Shown piece after piece: positions 27,693 through 36,264 of a DNA stretch of 64,000 nucleotides. How positions within the stretch are numbered: position 1 is the first letter of the stretch; every line of letters begins with the position of its first letter. The DNA comes from Streptococcus anginosus (lineage in GTDB: Bacteria > Bacillota > Bacilli > Lactobacillales > Streptococcaceae). Location of the stretch: contig NZ_LR134283.1 in NCBI RefSeq assembly GCF_900636475.1, positions 992,001 through 1,056,000 of the forward strand. The letters run 5' to 3'. Both the position numbers and the translations under genes were made by a program. The notes below the pieces were generated by a model. The model had not been told where the DNA came from and ran no database searches. It worked only from the letters and a program-made list of their open reading frames with translations.

Positions 27693-27767
27693 ATGATACA
27701 AAAAAAGAAAGGCTGCTACCATAACATAACCTTTCATTTTTAGAGGCGAACCTTACAATTTTGTAAG
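27693..27767 (-). promoter_or_regulatory. Promoter block (iii): palindrome plus TATCAT -10, upstream of TraX-like gene
   Basis: A perfect palindrome CTTACAATTTTGTAAG (27752-27767) stands 53 bp from a -10 TATCAT (27693-27698). CATAACATAACCTTTCATTT (plus-strand sense) lies between, just as in block (ii). The palindrome begins 8 bp beyond the histidine kinase gene. Confidence 0.7.
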
Positions 27768-27774
27768 ATTACAT

Positions 27775-28755
27775 TTATTCAAACAATAATTTCTTTTCTT
27801 TAAAAGTAATCATAACGGTTGTGCCTTCTCCGACCACCGACTGCAAATGCAATTCATGCCCCAGTTCATCCGCAATTTTCTTAGATAAATAGAGTCCCAA
27901 ACCGGATGACTGGTGCGTTAGACGCCCATTGTAGCCGGAAAAGCCACGCTCGAATACACGCAGAAGATCCGCATCCTGAATCCCTAAGCCAGTATCTTTC
28001 ATATACAAGGTATCTTCCTTAAAGAAAATTTCAATACCACCTTGGCTGGTGTATTTGAGACTGTTTGAGAGCACCTGCTCTAAAATGACGACAAACCATT
28101 TTTTATCTGTAATAATGGCGTGATTCAAATCATGCAAATTTAGACGAAGACCTTGCTGAATAAAGAAAATGGCATACTTTTTGACAATATCTTTGACCAA
28201 GTCTTCTATATTTTCTCTTTTCACGACTAAATCATCATGAAAACTTTCCAGACGCAGGTATTGCAAGACTAAGTTTGTATAAGAATCAATCTTAAACAGT
28301 TCTTGCTCTAACTGATTTTTCAATGTCTGCTCTTGTAAATCCTCCACTAAGAGCTTGCTCGCAGCAATCGGCGTCTTGATCTGGTGCACCCAAAGTGTAT
28401 AATAATCTAATAGATCACTCTGCTTTGCTTGATGCTGTAATTGCAGCTCTTTTTTGTCCTTTTCTAAAGTTTCGATTTTGGAGAAAAGTAATGCTTCCAA
28501 GGGAGTTTTTACTTGACTTTCTCCATATAAAACAGCGCGACGAAAAGTTTGATATTGTTTAACAAAGTCAAAGACGAATCCTATCAAGCTAACCAAGAGC
28601 AAGAGCAACATGACATACCGTAAAACAGCACGTTCACTTTCAAAAAGGTAAGAAAAAGCAAACAGTAGACTATAAAAAATAAGTAGCAACAAACATAAAA
28701 ACTGACGCGAACGGAAATAATATTTGAAAAATAGACGCTTATTCTGATGATCCAT
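27775..28755 (-). CDS. BceS-type intramembrane-sensing histidine kinase
   Basis: A 326-residue kinase with only two N-terminal membrane helices (about residues 17-38 and 44-64) and no extracellular sensor. This defines the intramembrane-sensing group that reads the state of a BceAB transporter. The H-box is WVHQIKTPIAASK with His near 124. The ATPase domain has NSLKYT, DTGLGI and GLGLYLSK. The gene overlaps the response regulator by 17 bp. Its natural partner is one or both of the BceAB transporters downstream. Confidence 0.92.
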   Translation of the reverse strand: MDHQNKRLFFKYYFRSRQFLCLLLLIFYSLLFAFSYLFESERAVLRYVMLLLLLVSLIGFVFDFVKQYQTFRRAVLYGESQVKTPLEALLFSKIETLEKDKKELQLQHQAKQSDLLDYYTLWVHQIKTPIAASKLLVEDLQEQTLKNQLEQELFKIDSYTNLVLQYLRLESFHDDLVVKRENIEDLVKDIVKKYAIFFIQQGLRLNLHDLNHAIITDKKWFVVILEQVLSNSLKYTSQGGIEIFFKEDTLYMKDTGLGIQDADLLRVFERGFSGYNGRLTHQSSGLGLYLSKKIADELGHELHLQSVVGEGTTVMITFKEKKLLFE

Positions 28756-29425
28756 TGGTTAATCCGTAGCCTATACCTTTCTTTGTTTCAATGAAATTCT
28801 TGAGACCGACTTCTTCTAATTTTTTCCGCAACCGTGCCACATTGACCGACAAGGTATTGTCATCAATGAAAAAATCACTATTCCAGAGCTCTTTCATCAG
28901 GTCATCACGCGCGACAATACTGCCAGAATGCTCAAACAGCACGCGCAAAATCTGAAATTCATTTTTGGTCAAGGTAATGACTTCACCTTCATAAACCATA
29001 TCCATGGACTTGAGATTGAGAATAACTCCATGATATTCCAGTAAGCTTTGATCCGTTCCAAACTCATAAGACCGCCGCAACAGTCCTTGCACTTTAGCGA
29101 GGAGAACATTGTTATCAAACGGTTTTGTGACAAAGTCATCACCACCCATATTGATTGCCATGACAATATCCATCGCTTGGTCTCTTGACGACAAAAACAT
29201 AATGGGCACTTTAGAAATCTTACGAATTTCTTGGCACCAATGATAACCATTAAAAAGTGGGAGACCAATATCCATCAGCACTAGATGTGGTTCTTCCTTG
29301 ACAAAAATCGTCAAAACCTGCATGAAATCCTCTACTGCAACCACTTCAAATCCCCATTGCTCCAGCATTTTTTTGACTTGTTGGCGAATGACAGCATCGT
29401 CTTCTACTAATAATATCTTGTGCAT
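28739..29425 (-). CDS. BceR-type response regulator (OmpR family)
   Basis: A 228-residue regulator. The receiver domain has the acidic pair DD at 9-10, phospho-acceptor Asp52 in MDIGLP and the Lys of DDFVTKPF. The C-terminal winged helix carries LTKNEFQILRVL and a DDNTLSVNVARLRKKL recognition helix. It probably binds the CTTACA-N4-TGTAAG palindromes found three times in this locus. Its own upstream region has a TATAAT box but no such palindrome, so the regulator pair seems to be expressed constitutively. Confidence 0.92.
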   Translation of the reverse strand: MHKILLVEDDAVIRQQVKKMLEQWGFEVVAVEDFMQVLTIFVKEEPHLVLMDIGLPLFNGYHWCQEIRKISKVPIMFLSSRDQAMDIVMAINMGGDDFVTKPFDNNVLLAKVQGLLRRSYEFGTDQSLLEYHGVILNLKSMDMVYEGEVITLTKNEFQILRVLFEHSGSIVARDDLMKELWNSDFFIDDNTLSVNVARLRKKLEEVGLKNFIETKKGIGYGLTNGSSE

Positions 29426-29482
29426 GCTATCCCTCTTTTCTATTTTCTTTTTCTATTATAACAAAGACTTGGGAAAATATGC

Positions 29483-29488
29483 TATACT
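29483..29488 (+). promoter_or_regulatory. Extended -10 of the DUF2974 gene
   Basis: TGCTATACT, an extended -10 with TATACT at 29483-29488, lies 28 bp before the start codon. The divergent response regulator gene has its own TATAAT on the opposite strand in the same 90-bp gap. Confidence 0.55.
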
Positions 29489-29516
29489 AACAGTAGATTT
29501 ACGAAAGAGAATGACT

Positions 29517-30698
29517 ATGGGAAATATTTTTAACTACTTAGAAGATGTACAATACGATAGTATCTACGACCAGCCCTTTACAGCGCTGGATATGCTACTC
29601 TTGACTGAAATGACCTATCTGAACTTTGATGACATTGTTACAGATAGTTTGACCTTACAACAAGCCCATCGCTTAGTTGATATACCACAATACATGACCC
29701 AAGAAATTTCCATGATGAATACCAAACACCGCTTGGCACTTTTGGAACAAGCCGCTAAGGTGAAGCGCTATAAGAACATCAAACTCTTGGGTTATGTAAA
29801 TGATATTGATCTTGATGTGCAAAAACAATTTGCTGCTATGACTTATAAAATCAGCTTAAACACCTATGTTATCACTTTTCGCGGAACAGATGATTCCATT
29901 ATCGGTTGGAAAGAAGATTTTCACATGACTTATATGGAGCATGTCCCTGCACAACGAACAGCTGTCCATTATGTCCAAAATGCCATGCAGGCATTTCCAA
30001 AAGCCACTTTTATCTTGACAGGACATTCCAAAGGTGGCAATCTAGCGACTTACGCTGGCAGCCAAGTAGAACCTGCTTTACAAGCAAGAATTTCTCAAAT
30101 CTATAGTTTTGACGCTCCAGGCTTGAATCATACAGTGATTGAAACAGACGGCTATCAGGAAATGGCTCCAAAAATCAAACGTTACATTCCGCAAGGCTCT
30201 ATTGTCGGGATGATGCTGGAAACACCTAAGCAAGCGCACATTGTAAAGAGTGTGGCTATTGGTGGTATTGCCCAACACGATACCTTCTCTTGGCAAATCG
30301 AAAATGAGCACTTTGTCTTACTTGACACGCTCAACCCAGACAGCATTCAGACAGACAAAACTCTCAAAGAATGGGTGGAGACGGTTCCCGATGACGAACT
30401 TAAAGATTTCTTTGATGTCTTTTTCAGCCTCATTTTAGACGCTCAAATTACGTCCATTGATGAATTTTTCCAACCTAACAGTATCAAGAAATTGCTGACT
30501 ATCGTCCAAAATGCCCAAGCCCTTACCGAGCAAGAAAAAGAAATGCTCAGCCGCCTAACACGCCTGCTCATCTCTATCCGTTACCAAGCCTGGATTGATG
30601 ATTTTAAAACACCTAGTCCAATGGCCTTTATGACCGATGTACGAGAAAGCTGGACTAGTCTGGCGGAGAGGTTTTCGTTTTTAAATAAAGATGAATAG
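29517..30698 (+). CDS. DUF2974 (Mbeg1-like) alpha/beta hydrolase
   Basis: A 393-residue protein of the alpha/beta-hydrolase fold. The nucleophile elbow GHSKGGN, with its Ser near residue 172, lies in FILTGHSKGGNLATYAG, and TFRGTDDS and FDAPGL precede and follow it as in lipase class 3 proteins. The first 100 residues (YDQPFTALDMLLLTEMTYLNF) are typical of DUF2974 proteins. The substrate is unknown, and a phospholipase- or thioesterase-like activity is possible. The ATG at 29517 (or 29511) is used because AAAGAGA stands just before it. The open frame continues upstream across the divergent promoter but is not believable there. Confidence 0.85.
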   Translation: MGNIFNYLEDVQYDSIYDQPFTALDMLLLTEMTYLNFDDIVTDSLTLQQAHRLVDIPQYMTQEISMMNTKHRLALLEQAAKVKRYKNIKLLGYVNDIDLDVQKQFAAMTYKISLNTYVITFRGTDDSIIGWKEDFHMTYMEHVPAQRTAVHYVQNAMQAFPKATFILTGHSKGGNLATYAGSQVEPALQARISQIYSFDAPGLNHTVIETDGYQEMAPKIKRYIPQGSIVGMMLETPKQAHIVKSVAIGGIAQHDTFSWQIENEHFVLLDTLNPDSIQTDKTLKEWVETVPDDELKDFFDVFFSLILDAQITSIDEFFQPNSIKKLLTIVQNAQALTEQEKEMLSRLTRLLISIRYQAWIDDFKTPSPMAFMTDVRESWTSLAERFSFLNKDE

Positions 30699-30721
30699 TG
30701 CATCATCATGTTTTATACTAC

Positions 30722-30752
30722 AAAAGGGAGTCCTGTCTCACTCCCTTTTTTT
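30722..30752 (+). terminator. Terminator after DUF2974 gene
   Basis: AAAAGGGAGT pairs with ACTCCCTTTT around an 8-base loop, followed by further Ts. Confidence 0.85.
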
Positions 30753-30770
30753 AACTACTACTCAAATAGG

Positions 30771-31098
30771 TCGTCCGAGCCTCGGACAGAGTGAACCATT
30801 TTTCAGGTAGGTCGTCCGACCCTCGGATGAAGTAAATCTATTTTCGTGAAGGTCGTCCGAGCCTCAGACGGAGCAAACTTCTTTTCAGGCAGGCTATCCG
30901 AGCCTCAGACGAAGTAAACCACTTTTCAGGCAGACTATCCGACTCTCGGACGACGTGAACTACTTTTTAGGCAGGCTATCTGACCCTCGGACGGAGCGAA
31001 TTACTTTTTAGGAAGACTATCCGATCCTCGAACGAAGTGAACTACTTTTTAGGAAAATTATCCGACCCTCAGACGTGGGGAAACAATTCTTAGATAAG
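30771..31098. repeat. Eight tandem 41-bp degenerate repeats, each with a TCCGA/TCGGA dyad
   Basis: Eight contiguous units of exactly 41 bp begin at 30771, 30812, 30853, 30894, 30935, 30976, 31017 and 31058; the last is decayed. Each unit opens with (T/C)(C/T)(G/A)TCCGA, one to three bases, then CTCGGA-like, forming an inverted repeat such as TCCGAGCCTCGGA. A purine-rich GAAGTGAAC stretch and CTTTTTAGG follow. The period is not a multiple of three and has no spacer, so it is neither coding nor CRISPR. It lies between terminators at 30722-30752 and 31163-31190. Function unknown. Confidence 0.85.
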
Positions 31099-31162
31099 CC
31101 GTTGATGTAAGTAATAGACTACCAATTTCTTTTATTCCATTGACCGGAACGATAAACAAAGC

Positions 31163-31190
31163 GAGGCTGAGACATTATTGTCTCAGCCTC
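31163..31190. terminator. Strong hairpin terminator between repeat array and metG
   Basis: A 12-bp perfect stem GAGGCTGAGACA / TGTCTCAGCCTC with loop TTAT is followed on the plus strand by ATTTTTAATT. It serves the plus strand best, but it also lies downstream of metG on the minus strand. Confidence 0.8.
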
Positions 31191-31217
31191 ATTTTTAATT
31201 CTAATCTTCCTGTGGGC

Positions 31218-33215
31218 TCACCCAATCAAGCTACCATTTGGTACATTTTGATCTACTGTGAGCAGAGTTAGTTGATTACCATATTCTGCTGAGAGGATCA
31301 TGCCTTGGCTGATACGTCCCATCATCTTGCGTGGTTTGAGGTTCGCTACGATTTGGACTTTCTTGCCAACCAATTCTTGCTCGTTTGGATAGTATTTAGC
31401 AATCCCAGACAGAATTTGACGATCTTCGCCGTCTCCCGCATCCAAGCGGAATTGAAGCAATTTATCAGAACCTTCAACTTTAGAAACTTCTTTAACCTCT
31501 GCGACACGGATTTCTACTTTGTCAAAATCGTCAAACTTGATTTCCTTGCGGTTGAGTTTGAGTTCTACTTCTTCTGGCTCCCATTCCTTTTCAATGGCTG
31601 GCTTATTGGCTTCCATTTGCTCCTTGATATAAGCAATTTCTTCTTCCATATCTAGACGTGGGAAGATAGGTGTACCTTTAGCAACAACAGTCAAGCCTGT
31701 TGGCAGTTCTGCCAAATCTAGATTTTCAAGGTCAAAATCTGTACCTAAACCAAGTTGCTCCATGATAGCATTTGATGTCGTCATCATGAACGGTTGAATA
31801 AGATGAGCTACCACACGTAGACTAGCTACCAAATGTGCCATAACTGCCGCTAATTCATCACGTTTGGCTTCATCTTTAGCCAACACCCAAGGTGCTGTTT
31901 CGTCAATATACTTGTTAGTACGAGAAATGATATTCCACACTGCTTCCAAGGCTCGTGGATAGTCCACGGCATCCATCTGTTTGTGGTAGATTGCGATATT
32001 TTCTGCTACCACTGCTGCCAAGTCCGCATCAAATTCTGTCACATTCTCTTTATAAATCGGCACTTGACCGTCAAAATACTTGTTAATCATAGCAACCGTA
32101 CGGTTGAGGAGATTTCCAAGGTCATTTGCCAGCTCATAATTGATACGACCCACGTAGTCTTCTGGCGTGAAAGTGCCGTCAGAACCAACTGGAAGGCTAC
32201 GCATGAGGTAATAACGAAGCGGATCCAGCCCAAAGCGTTCCACCAGCATTTCTGGATAGACGACATTGCCCTTAGATTTAGACATCTTACCGTCCTTCAT
32301 GACAAACCAACCGTGGGCAATCAAGCGATCTGGCAATTTCATATCCAGCATCATGAGCATGATTGGCCAGTAGATAGAGTGGAAACGCAAGATATCCTTT
32401 CCAACCATGTGGAAGACTGTTCCATTATTCCAGAATTTTTCAAAGTTGGCATGGTCATCTTGACCATAGCCAAGGGCCGTCGCATAGTTGAGAAGAGCAT
32501 CAATCCATACATAAACCACATGTTTTGGATTGGACGGTACAGGCACTCCCCAAGTGAAAGAAGTCCGTGATACTGCCAAATCTTCCAAGCCTGGCTCGAT
32601 AAAGTTTTTGATGATTTCATTCATCCGACCATCCGGTTGGATAAAGTCAGGATGGGCTTTGAAGAAGGCTACCAAGCGATCGGCATATTTGTTGAGACGG
32701 AGGAAATAAGACTCCTCAGAAACCCACTCCACCTCGTGACCTGACGGAGCAATTCCCCCTGTTACTGTGCCGTTTTCATCACGGAAAACTTCTTCTAACT
32801 GACTTTCGGTAAAAAATTCTTCATCTGAGACTGAGTACCAACCAGAATACTCACCTAGATAAATGTCATCTTGCGCCAGAAGACGTTCAAAAACATCTGC
32901 TACTACTTTTTCATGATAATTATCGGTTGTGCGGATAAACTTATCATAAGAAATATCCAGCAGTTGCCAAAGTTCTTTTACTTCTTTCGCCATCCCGTCC
33001 ACATATTTCTGAGGAGTAACACCCGCTTCTTCCGCTTTCTGCTGAATCTTTTGACCGTGCTCATCAAGCCCTGTCAAATAAAAAACATCATAACCCATGA
33101 GACGTTTGTAACGAGCAAGGACGTCACAAGCAATAGTCGTATAGGCTGATCCGATATGCAACTTGCCGCTTGGATAGTAGATTGGTGTTGTAATATAAAA
33201 ATTCTTTTCAGTCAT
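31218..33215 (-). CDS. metG: Methionyl-tRNA synthetase
   Basis: A 665-residue class I synthetase that charges initiator and elongator tRNA-Met. The HIGH-type motif is [12 protein letters not shown] near residue 20, the catalytic loop is KMSKSKGNV near residue 300, and the anticodon-binding helical domain follows. A C-terminal EMAP/Trbp-type tRNA-binding domain (about 560-665: [11 protein letters not shown] ... [16 protein letters not shown]) completes it. The zinc-binding Cys set is absent, as in the Bacillus-type enzyme. The ATG at 33215 is chosen since AAAGGAAAA precedes it. Fourteen further in-frame upstream codons look spurious. Confidence 0.97.
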   Translation of the reverse strand: MTEKNFYITTPIYYPSGKLHIGSAYTTIACDVLARYKRLMGYDVFYLTGLDEHGQKIQQKAEEAGVTPQKYVDGMAKEVKELWQLLDISYDKFIRTTDNYHEKVVADVFERLLAQDDIYLGEYSGWYSVSDEEFFTESQLEEVFRDENGTVTGGIAPSGHEVEWVSEESYFLRLNKYADRLVAFFKAHPDFIQPDGRMNEIIKNFIEPGLEDLAVSRTSFTWGVPVPSNPKHVVYVWIDALLNYATALGYGQDDHANFEKFWNNGTVFHMVGKDILRFHSIYWPIMLMMLDMKLPDRLIAHGWFVMKDGKMSKSKGNVVYPEMLVERFGLDPLRYYLMRSLPVGSDGTFTPEDYVGRINYELANDLGNLLNRTVAMINKYFDGQVPIYKENVTEFDADLAAVVAENIAIYHKQMDAVDYPRALEAVWNIISRTNKYIDETAPWVLAKDEAKRDELAAVMAHLVASLRVVAHLIQPFMMTTSNAIMEQLGLGTDFDLENLDLAELPTGLTVVAKGTPIFPRLDMEEEIAYIKEQMEANKPAIEKEWEPEEVELKLNRKEIKFDDFDKVEIRVAEVKEVSKVEGSDKLLQFRLDAGDGEDRQILSGIAKYYPNEQELVGKKVQIVANLKPRKMMGRISQGMILSAEYGNQLTLLTVDQNVPNGSLIG

Positions 33216-33454
33216 AGTTTTTCCTTTCAAGGCAAATGAAACCTTTTTTAGTAACACTTTTATTATAACATATTACACAGCTTTTTAAATGAAAATAGAG
33301 TTGACTTACGTTGTACTCATAATCATTAGTATATTATTATTGCTTAAATCTTATGCTTAGTATAAAATAATAATATTGAATGAGGCTTGTTTTATATGAA
33401 CTTAGTATGTTATAAATGAGTTTTCGTTCTCTACACTACGTTTTATGAGGAGTT

Positions 33455-33721
33455 ATGGAAATGAACGAAAAACGAATGAAAATGATAGGTTGGGTGGCGA
33501 CATTCATGTCTGTTATGATGTATGTATCTTATATCCCACAAATTATGGACAATTTAGCTGGACATAAGGGAAACTTTATCCAACCTCTGGTAGCTGCAAT
33601 TAACTGTAGCCTTTGGGTTTATTATGGTTTATTTAAAAAAGAGCGTGATTTGCCACTCGCTGCCGCAAACGCTCCAGGTATTGTCTTTGGGCTTATTACT
33701 GTGCTAACAGCAATGTTCTAA
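33455..33721 (+). CDS. SemiSWEET-type (MtN3/PQ-loop) sugar transporter
   Basis: An 88-residue protein with three helices and the PQ motif MYVSYIPQIMDNLAG, then AAINCSLWVYYGLFKK and an ANAPGIVFG helix. This is one triple-helix bundle, the bacterial SemiSWEET unit, which works as a homodimer for facilitated sugar movement. The ribosome binding site is GAGGAGTT, and either the first ATG or the one at 33461 could be used. It is a single gene that ends at two consecutive terminators. Confidence 0.88.
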   Translation: MEMNEKRMKMIGWVATFMSVMMYVSYIPQIMDNLAGHKGNFIQPLVAAINCSLWVYYGLFKKERDLPLAAANAPGIVFGLITVLTAMF

Positions 33722-33736
33722 CCCTGATTGAATTCT

Positions 33737-33760
33737 CTTACTGTCCTATCTGACAGTAAG
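33737..33760 (+). terminator. First terminator after SemiSWEET gene
   Basis: A perfect 9-bp stem CTTACTGTC / GACAGTAAG with a 6-base loop, followed by ATTTTTG. Confidence 0.8.
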
Positions 33761-33825
33761 GATTTTTGTTGACAGTTCTTACAAGAATAGAATTACAAAC
33801 AAAAACTCTGATTTCCTCAAAAACA

Positions 33826-33862
33826 AAAGCTCTATCTGGATAGACTAGTCAGATAGGGCTTT
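33826..33862. terminator. Second, probably bidirectional terminator
   Basis: AAAGCTCTATCTG pairs with CAGATAGGGCTTT (one wobble) and is flanked by T-rich and A-rich stretches. The remaining 33863-34086 is AT-rich sequence in which I see no gene or motif. Confidence 0.7.
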
Positions 33863-34086
33863 ATTTTTTATATTTGTGCCGTTTTAGAAAAAGATTTTTT
33901 AATATTCCTTTACTATTTTTAATACTATCTGTTTTTAAACTATAATTTCAACAGCAGCTTCATTTTTCATCTTTTTATCTCAAATAAGCTTCGCAGCATC
34001 TTTATCCTGATTTCATTTTTCTGCGGAACTCCTAGCAAACTCTTCTTCTCTCTTTTGCTTTTATCTATTCAAAAAGGAAAATAGTC

Positions 34087-34719
34087 TTAATACGTCACAA
34101 CGCTCAAGTTACCACTTTCATATTCTGCGATGAAGATATTAGAAATATCAGTATAGCCTTCCTTAGCAAGCCTCTCGATTAACCATTCTTCTGTTTTGTC
34201 AATAGAATCTAAAATATCAATCTGGACAACACCGTCTGTGATAATGGGGTATTTCGGATTTTCCTCACCTGCCTGTACGACAATAAGCTGACCGTTTTGC
34301 TCCATGACTGCTCGTTTAACTTGCTTTAGTTGAAAAATTCCTTGGCTACGTAACTTCAGAGCCACATCAGCCGCTGAAAGGCCAACGGAGCGGCAAGCTT
34401 CAGGACTCAACTTCCCGTGCTGAATCAGGGTAGTCGGTTTACCATCCATCAAATGCTTGACTGTCCGAATATTGTTATTGAGCCATTTTAGAGTCAAGAC
34501 CAAAATCGTCCACATAATGAGGATGATCGCATACTGGATAATGTTAATAGAACTATTGTAAATCACCCCACCAATAATACCACCTAGAACATAATTTTGA
34601 ATCTGGTCGATCGCGGAATTAGGTGCCAGATTTCCTTTTCCTGTCACATTGATAACAAACACGAGTGAAAACAGTCCCAACGCTAGTTTAATCAGGATTT
34701 CAAGAAAATTCAATGTCAT
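34087..34719 (-). CDS. DUF421 membrane protein (YetF type)
   Basis: A 210-residue protein with three N-terminal helices and a cytoplasmic two-subdomain DUF421 region. The sequence QNYVLGGIIGGVIYN, then WLNNNIRTVKHLMDGKPTTLIQHGK and LKLRSQGIFQLKQVKRAVMEQNGQL, is the YetF/YcaP signature. Family function is not settled, and in spore formers members affect spore properties. It overlaps the upstream DUF3290 gene by 4 bp (ATGA). This pairing is conserved in lactobacilli and streptococci. Confidence 0.88.
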   Translation of the reverse strand: MTLNFLEILIKLALGLFSLVFVINVTGKGNLAPNSAIDQIQNYVLGGIIGGVIYNSSINIIQYAIILIMWTILVLTLKWLNNNIRTVKHLMDGKPTTLIQHGKLSPEACRSVGLSAADVALKLRSQGIFQLKQVKRAVMEQNGQLIVVQAGEENPKYPIITDGVVQIDILDSIDKTEEWLIERLAKEGYTDISNIFIAEYESGNLSVVTY

Positions 34720-35171
34720 TTTTTAACCTCCACTAATTTGATATCTGTTGTCTTATGTAATTTAATTTTTTCCAGTAAATACTTATCTGGCTCACTTCCA
34801 CTCATAGCTCGATAAAAATCTTTTCCAACTTTTAAAATCGCTCCATCCGTCGCAGCTGAAGTGTTGACATAAACCTCTGACTTATCTACTCCCAAATCTT
34901 TTGAAATAACTTCAATAAAATGAAGAGAGGTTTGGAACTGGTTATTAGAGGCTTGATTGGTCTGAAAAGTACTAATCCCAATCAGAACGATAGCAATCAA
35001 AGACAAAATGGAGATAATCGCCAATTCACGAAATTTCGAATCGCGCTTATTTCGATAGGCCTTAAAAGCAAAAAAACCTGTCACAAGTAACAACAAAATA
35101 GAAAGTCCAATCGTCACCCAGTTTTGCTGGCTGATTTGACTCAAAACATAATCATAAGAATAAAATTTCAT
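34716..35171 (-). CDS. DUF3290 protein
   Basis: A 151-residue protein with two hydrophobic helices (about 18-38 and 48-68) followed by a soluble C-terminal half containing VNTSAATDGAILKVGKDFYRAMSG. This matches DUF3290, which is nearly always found beside DUF421. Function unknown. It is the first gene of the two-gene unit and has a GGAGAAAAA ribosome binding site. Confidence 0.85.
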   Translation of the reverse strand: MKFYSYDYVLSQISQQNWVTIGLSILLLLVTGFFAFKAYRNKRDSKFRELAIISILSLIAIVLIGISTFQTNQASNNQFQTSLHFIEVISKDLGVDKSEVYVNTSAATDGAILKVGKDFYRAMSGSEPDKYLLEKIKLHKTTDIKLVEVKK

Positions 35172-35259
35172 TTTTTCTCCCTCTATTTTCTCGGCCTATT
35201 ATAGAAAATTTTTCAATATTTTTCAATATTTCTAGAAATCGTATTTTAACAAGATAATA

Positions 35260-35312
35260 GGAGCGAGACAAAAATCAGCAACTCAAAGAGTTCAATTTTG
35301 TCGTCCCGCTCC
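35260..35312. terminator. Bidirectional terminator of the intergenic repeat family
   Basis: GGAGCG-GAC and AAAAT/CAACTC pair with AGTT/AATTTTGTC and CCCGCTCC in a long imperfect hairpin. It separates the SdpI gene from the DUF3290 unit and resembles the element at 37259-37311. Confidence 0.65.
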
Positions 35313-35360
35313 CACAACGATAATTAGACTAAAAAAGTTTCAAGCTAAACAGCAAATGAA

Positions 35361-35996
35361 TCAATGTATCCTTTTAGATAACCAGTAAGAATAAATCATT
35401 GGCACTACAATCATAATGATTAGAGTAAAAACAAGCACGAACGTAACTGCAATCTGAACGAAGCCATTAAAGAAAATGATAATACCACCAATTACCCAAA
35501 TTTTACCAGCCAGACGATGTGTCTTTATCCAATTATCATCATTATCCAAAGTCCATGGGAGACGTATACCAACCGTATAATTGCGACGAGCTTTTGGCAT
35601 GTAATTCCCAATAGCAATAAATAGAACTCCTAAAAACATACCATTCATCAGAGCATGATTAACTGCATAACCCAAGGCTTGCGCGTAAATAGCTGTCATG
35701 ACTAAACAAGATGTCAAAGGAATAATCCAATAAACCAGATGCCACATTTTCAAGCTAATATTCTTAGATTTAGGATCCTTGCTAGTCACAAATAAACCAA
35801 ACCAATGTATAAGCAGCAGAAAACTAGGAATACCAAAAACTGTAAACCCTCGACTACTGAATCCATTTACTTGATTCGAAAAATCAAAATGCGTTGCGAC
35901 TGTTTGGGGCAACTGTTGCCAGAAAAAGCAGCCTATCAACATAGGCACCAAAATACTAGCACTCGTTAGTATCAATAGTTTTTTATCAATCTTCAT
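35361..35996 (-). CDS. SdpI-family immunity-like membrane protein
   Basis: A 211-residue protein with six or so helices. The N-terminal DUF1648 domain has QLPQTVATHFDFSNQVNGFSSR, and the C-terminal SdpI domain has GNYMPKARRNYTVGIRLPWTLDNDDNW. In Bacillus subtilis SdpI protects against the cannibalism toxin SdpC and also relays the signal to SdpR. No SdpC-like toxin gene is visible nearby, so this looks like an orphan immunity module. It overlaps the regulator gene by 11 bp. Confidence 0.88.
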   Translation of the reverse strand: MKIDKKLLILTSASILVPMLIGCFFWQQLPQTVATHFDFSNQVNGFSSRGFTVFGIPSFLLLIHWFGLFVTSKDPKSKNISLKMWHLVYWIIPLTSCLVMTAIYAQALGYAVNHALMNGMFLGVLFIAIGNYMPKARRNYTVGIRLPWTLDNDDNWIKTHRLAGKIWVIGGIIIFFNGFVQIAVTFVLVFTLIIMIVVPMIYSYWLSKRIH

Positions 35997-36264
35997 TAGC
36001 CTTATCTCCTTTCAATTCAGCTAACCAAACTACAATGTCTTCCAAGACTGAAGTATTGAGTTCATAATAGATATAATTTTTCTGGCGCGTCTCCAAAATC
36101 AAATCTGCTTTTTTTAAAATATTAAGATGGTGCGAAATGGTAGCTCCCGTCAGCTCAAAATGTTCCGCTATTTCCCCAGCAGACAGACTGCCCATTTTTA
36201 ACAAATCTAAAATCGCTCTTCTCACAGGATGAGATAAGGCCTTAAAGGTATTAGCGAAACTCAT
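35986..36264 (-). CDS. ArsR-family repressor (SdpR-like)
   Basis: A 92-residue winged-helix protein with the ArsR recognition helix LTGATISHHLNILKKADLI and the N-terminal ALSHPVRRAILDLLK. It lacks the ArsR metal-binding ELCVCDL Cys motif, as SdpR does. Position between an SdpI gene and a CPBP gene, with overlaps on both sides, supports autorepression of the whole operon. The likely operators are the two identical CTATTTAGA-N6-TCTAAATAG palindromes around the operon promoter. Confidence 0.88.
   Translation of the reverse strand: MSFANTFKALSHPVRRAILDLLKMGSLSAGEIAEHFELTGATISHHLNILKKADLILETRQKNYIYYELNTSVLEDIVVWLAELKGDKANED

Noticed and set aside
29298-29516. N-terminal extension of the DUF2974 hydrolase
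   Set aside because: The extra residues overlap the divergent response regulator gene and its promoter, and the recognised family start has its own ribosome binding site and -10.
30771-31098. Possible CRISPR array
   Set aside because: The units follow each other without spacers, are degenerate throughout, and no cas genes are present.
30723-31200. Short protein made of repeat-encoded units
   Set aside because: The 41-bp period shifts frame at every unit and stops occur in all frames.
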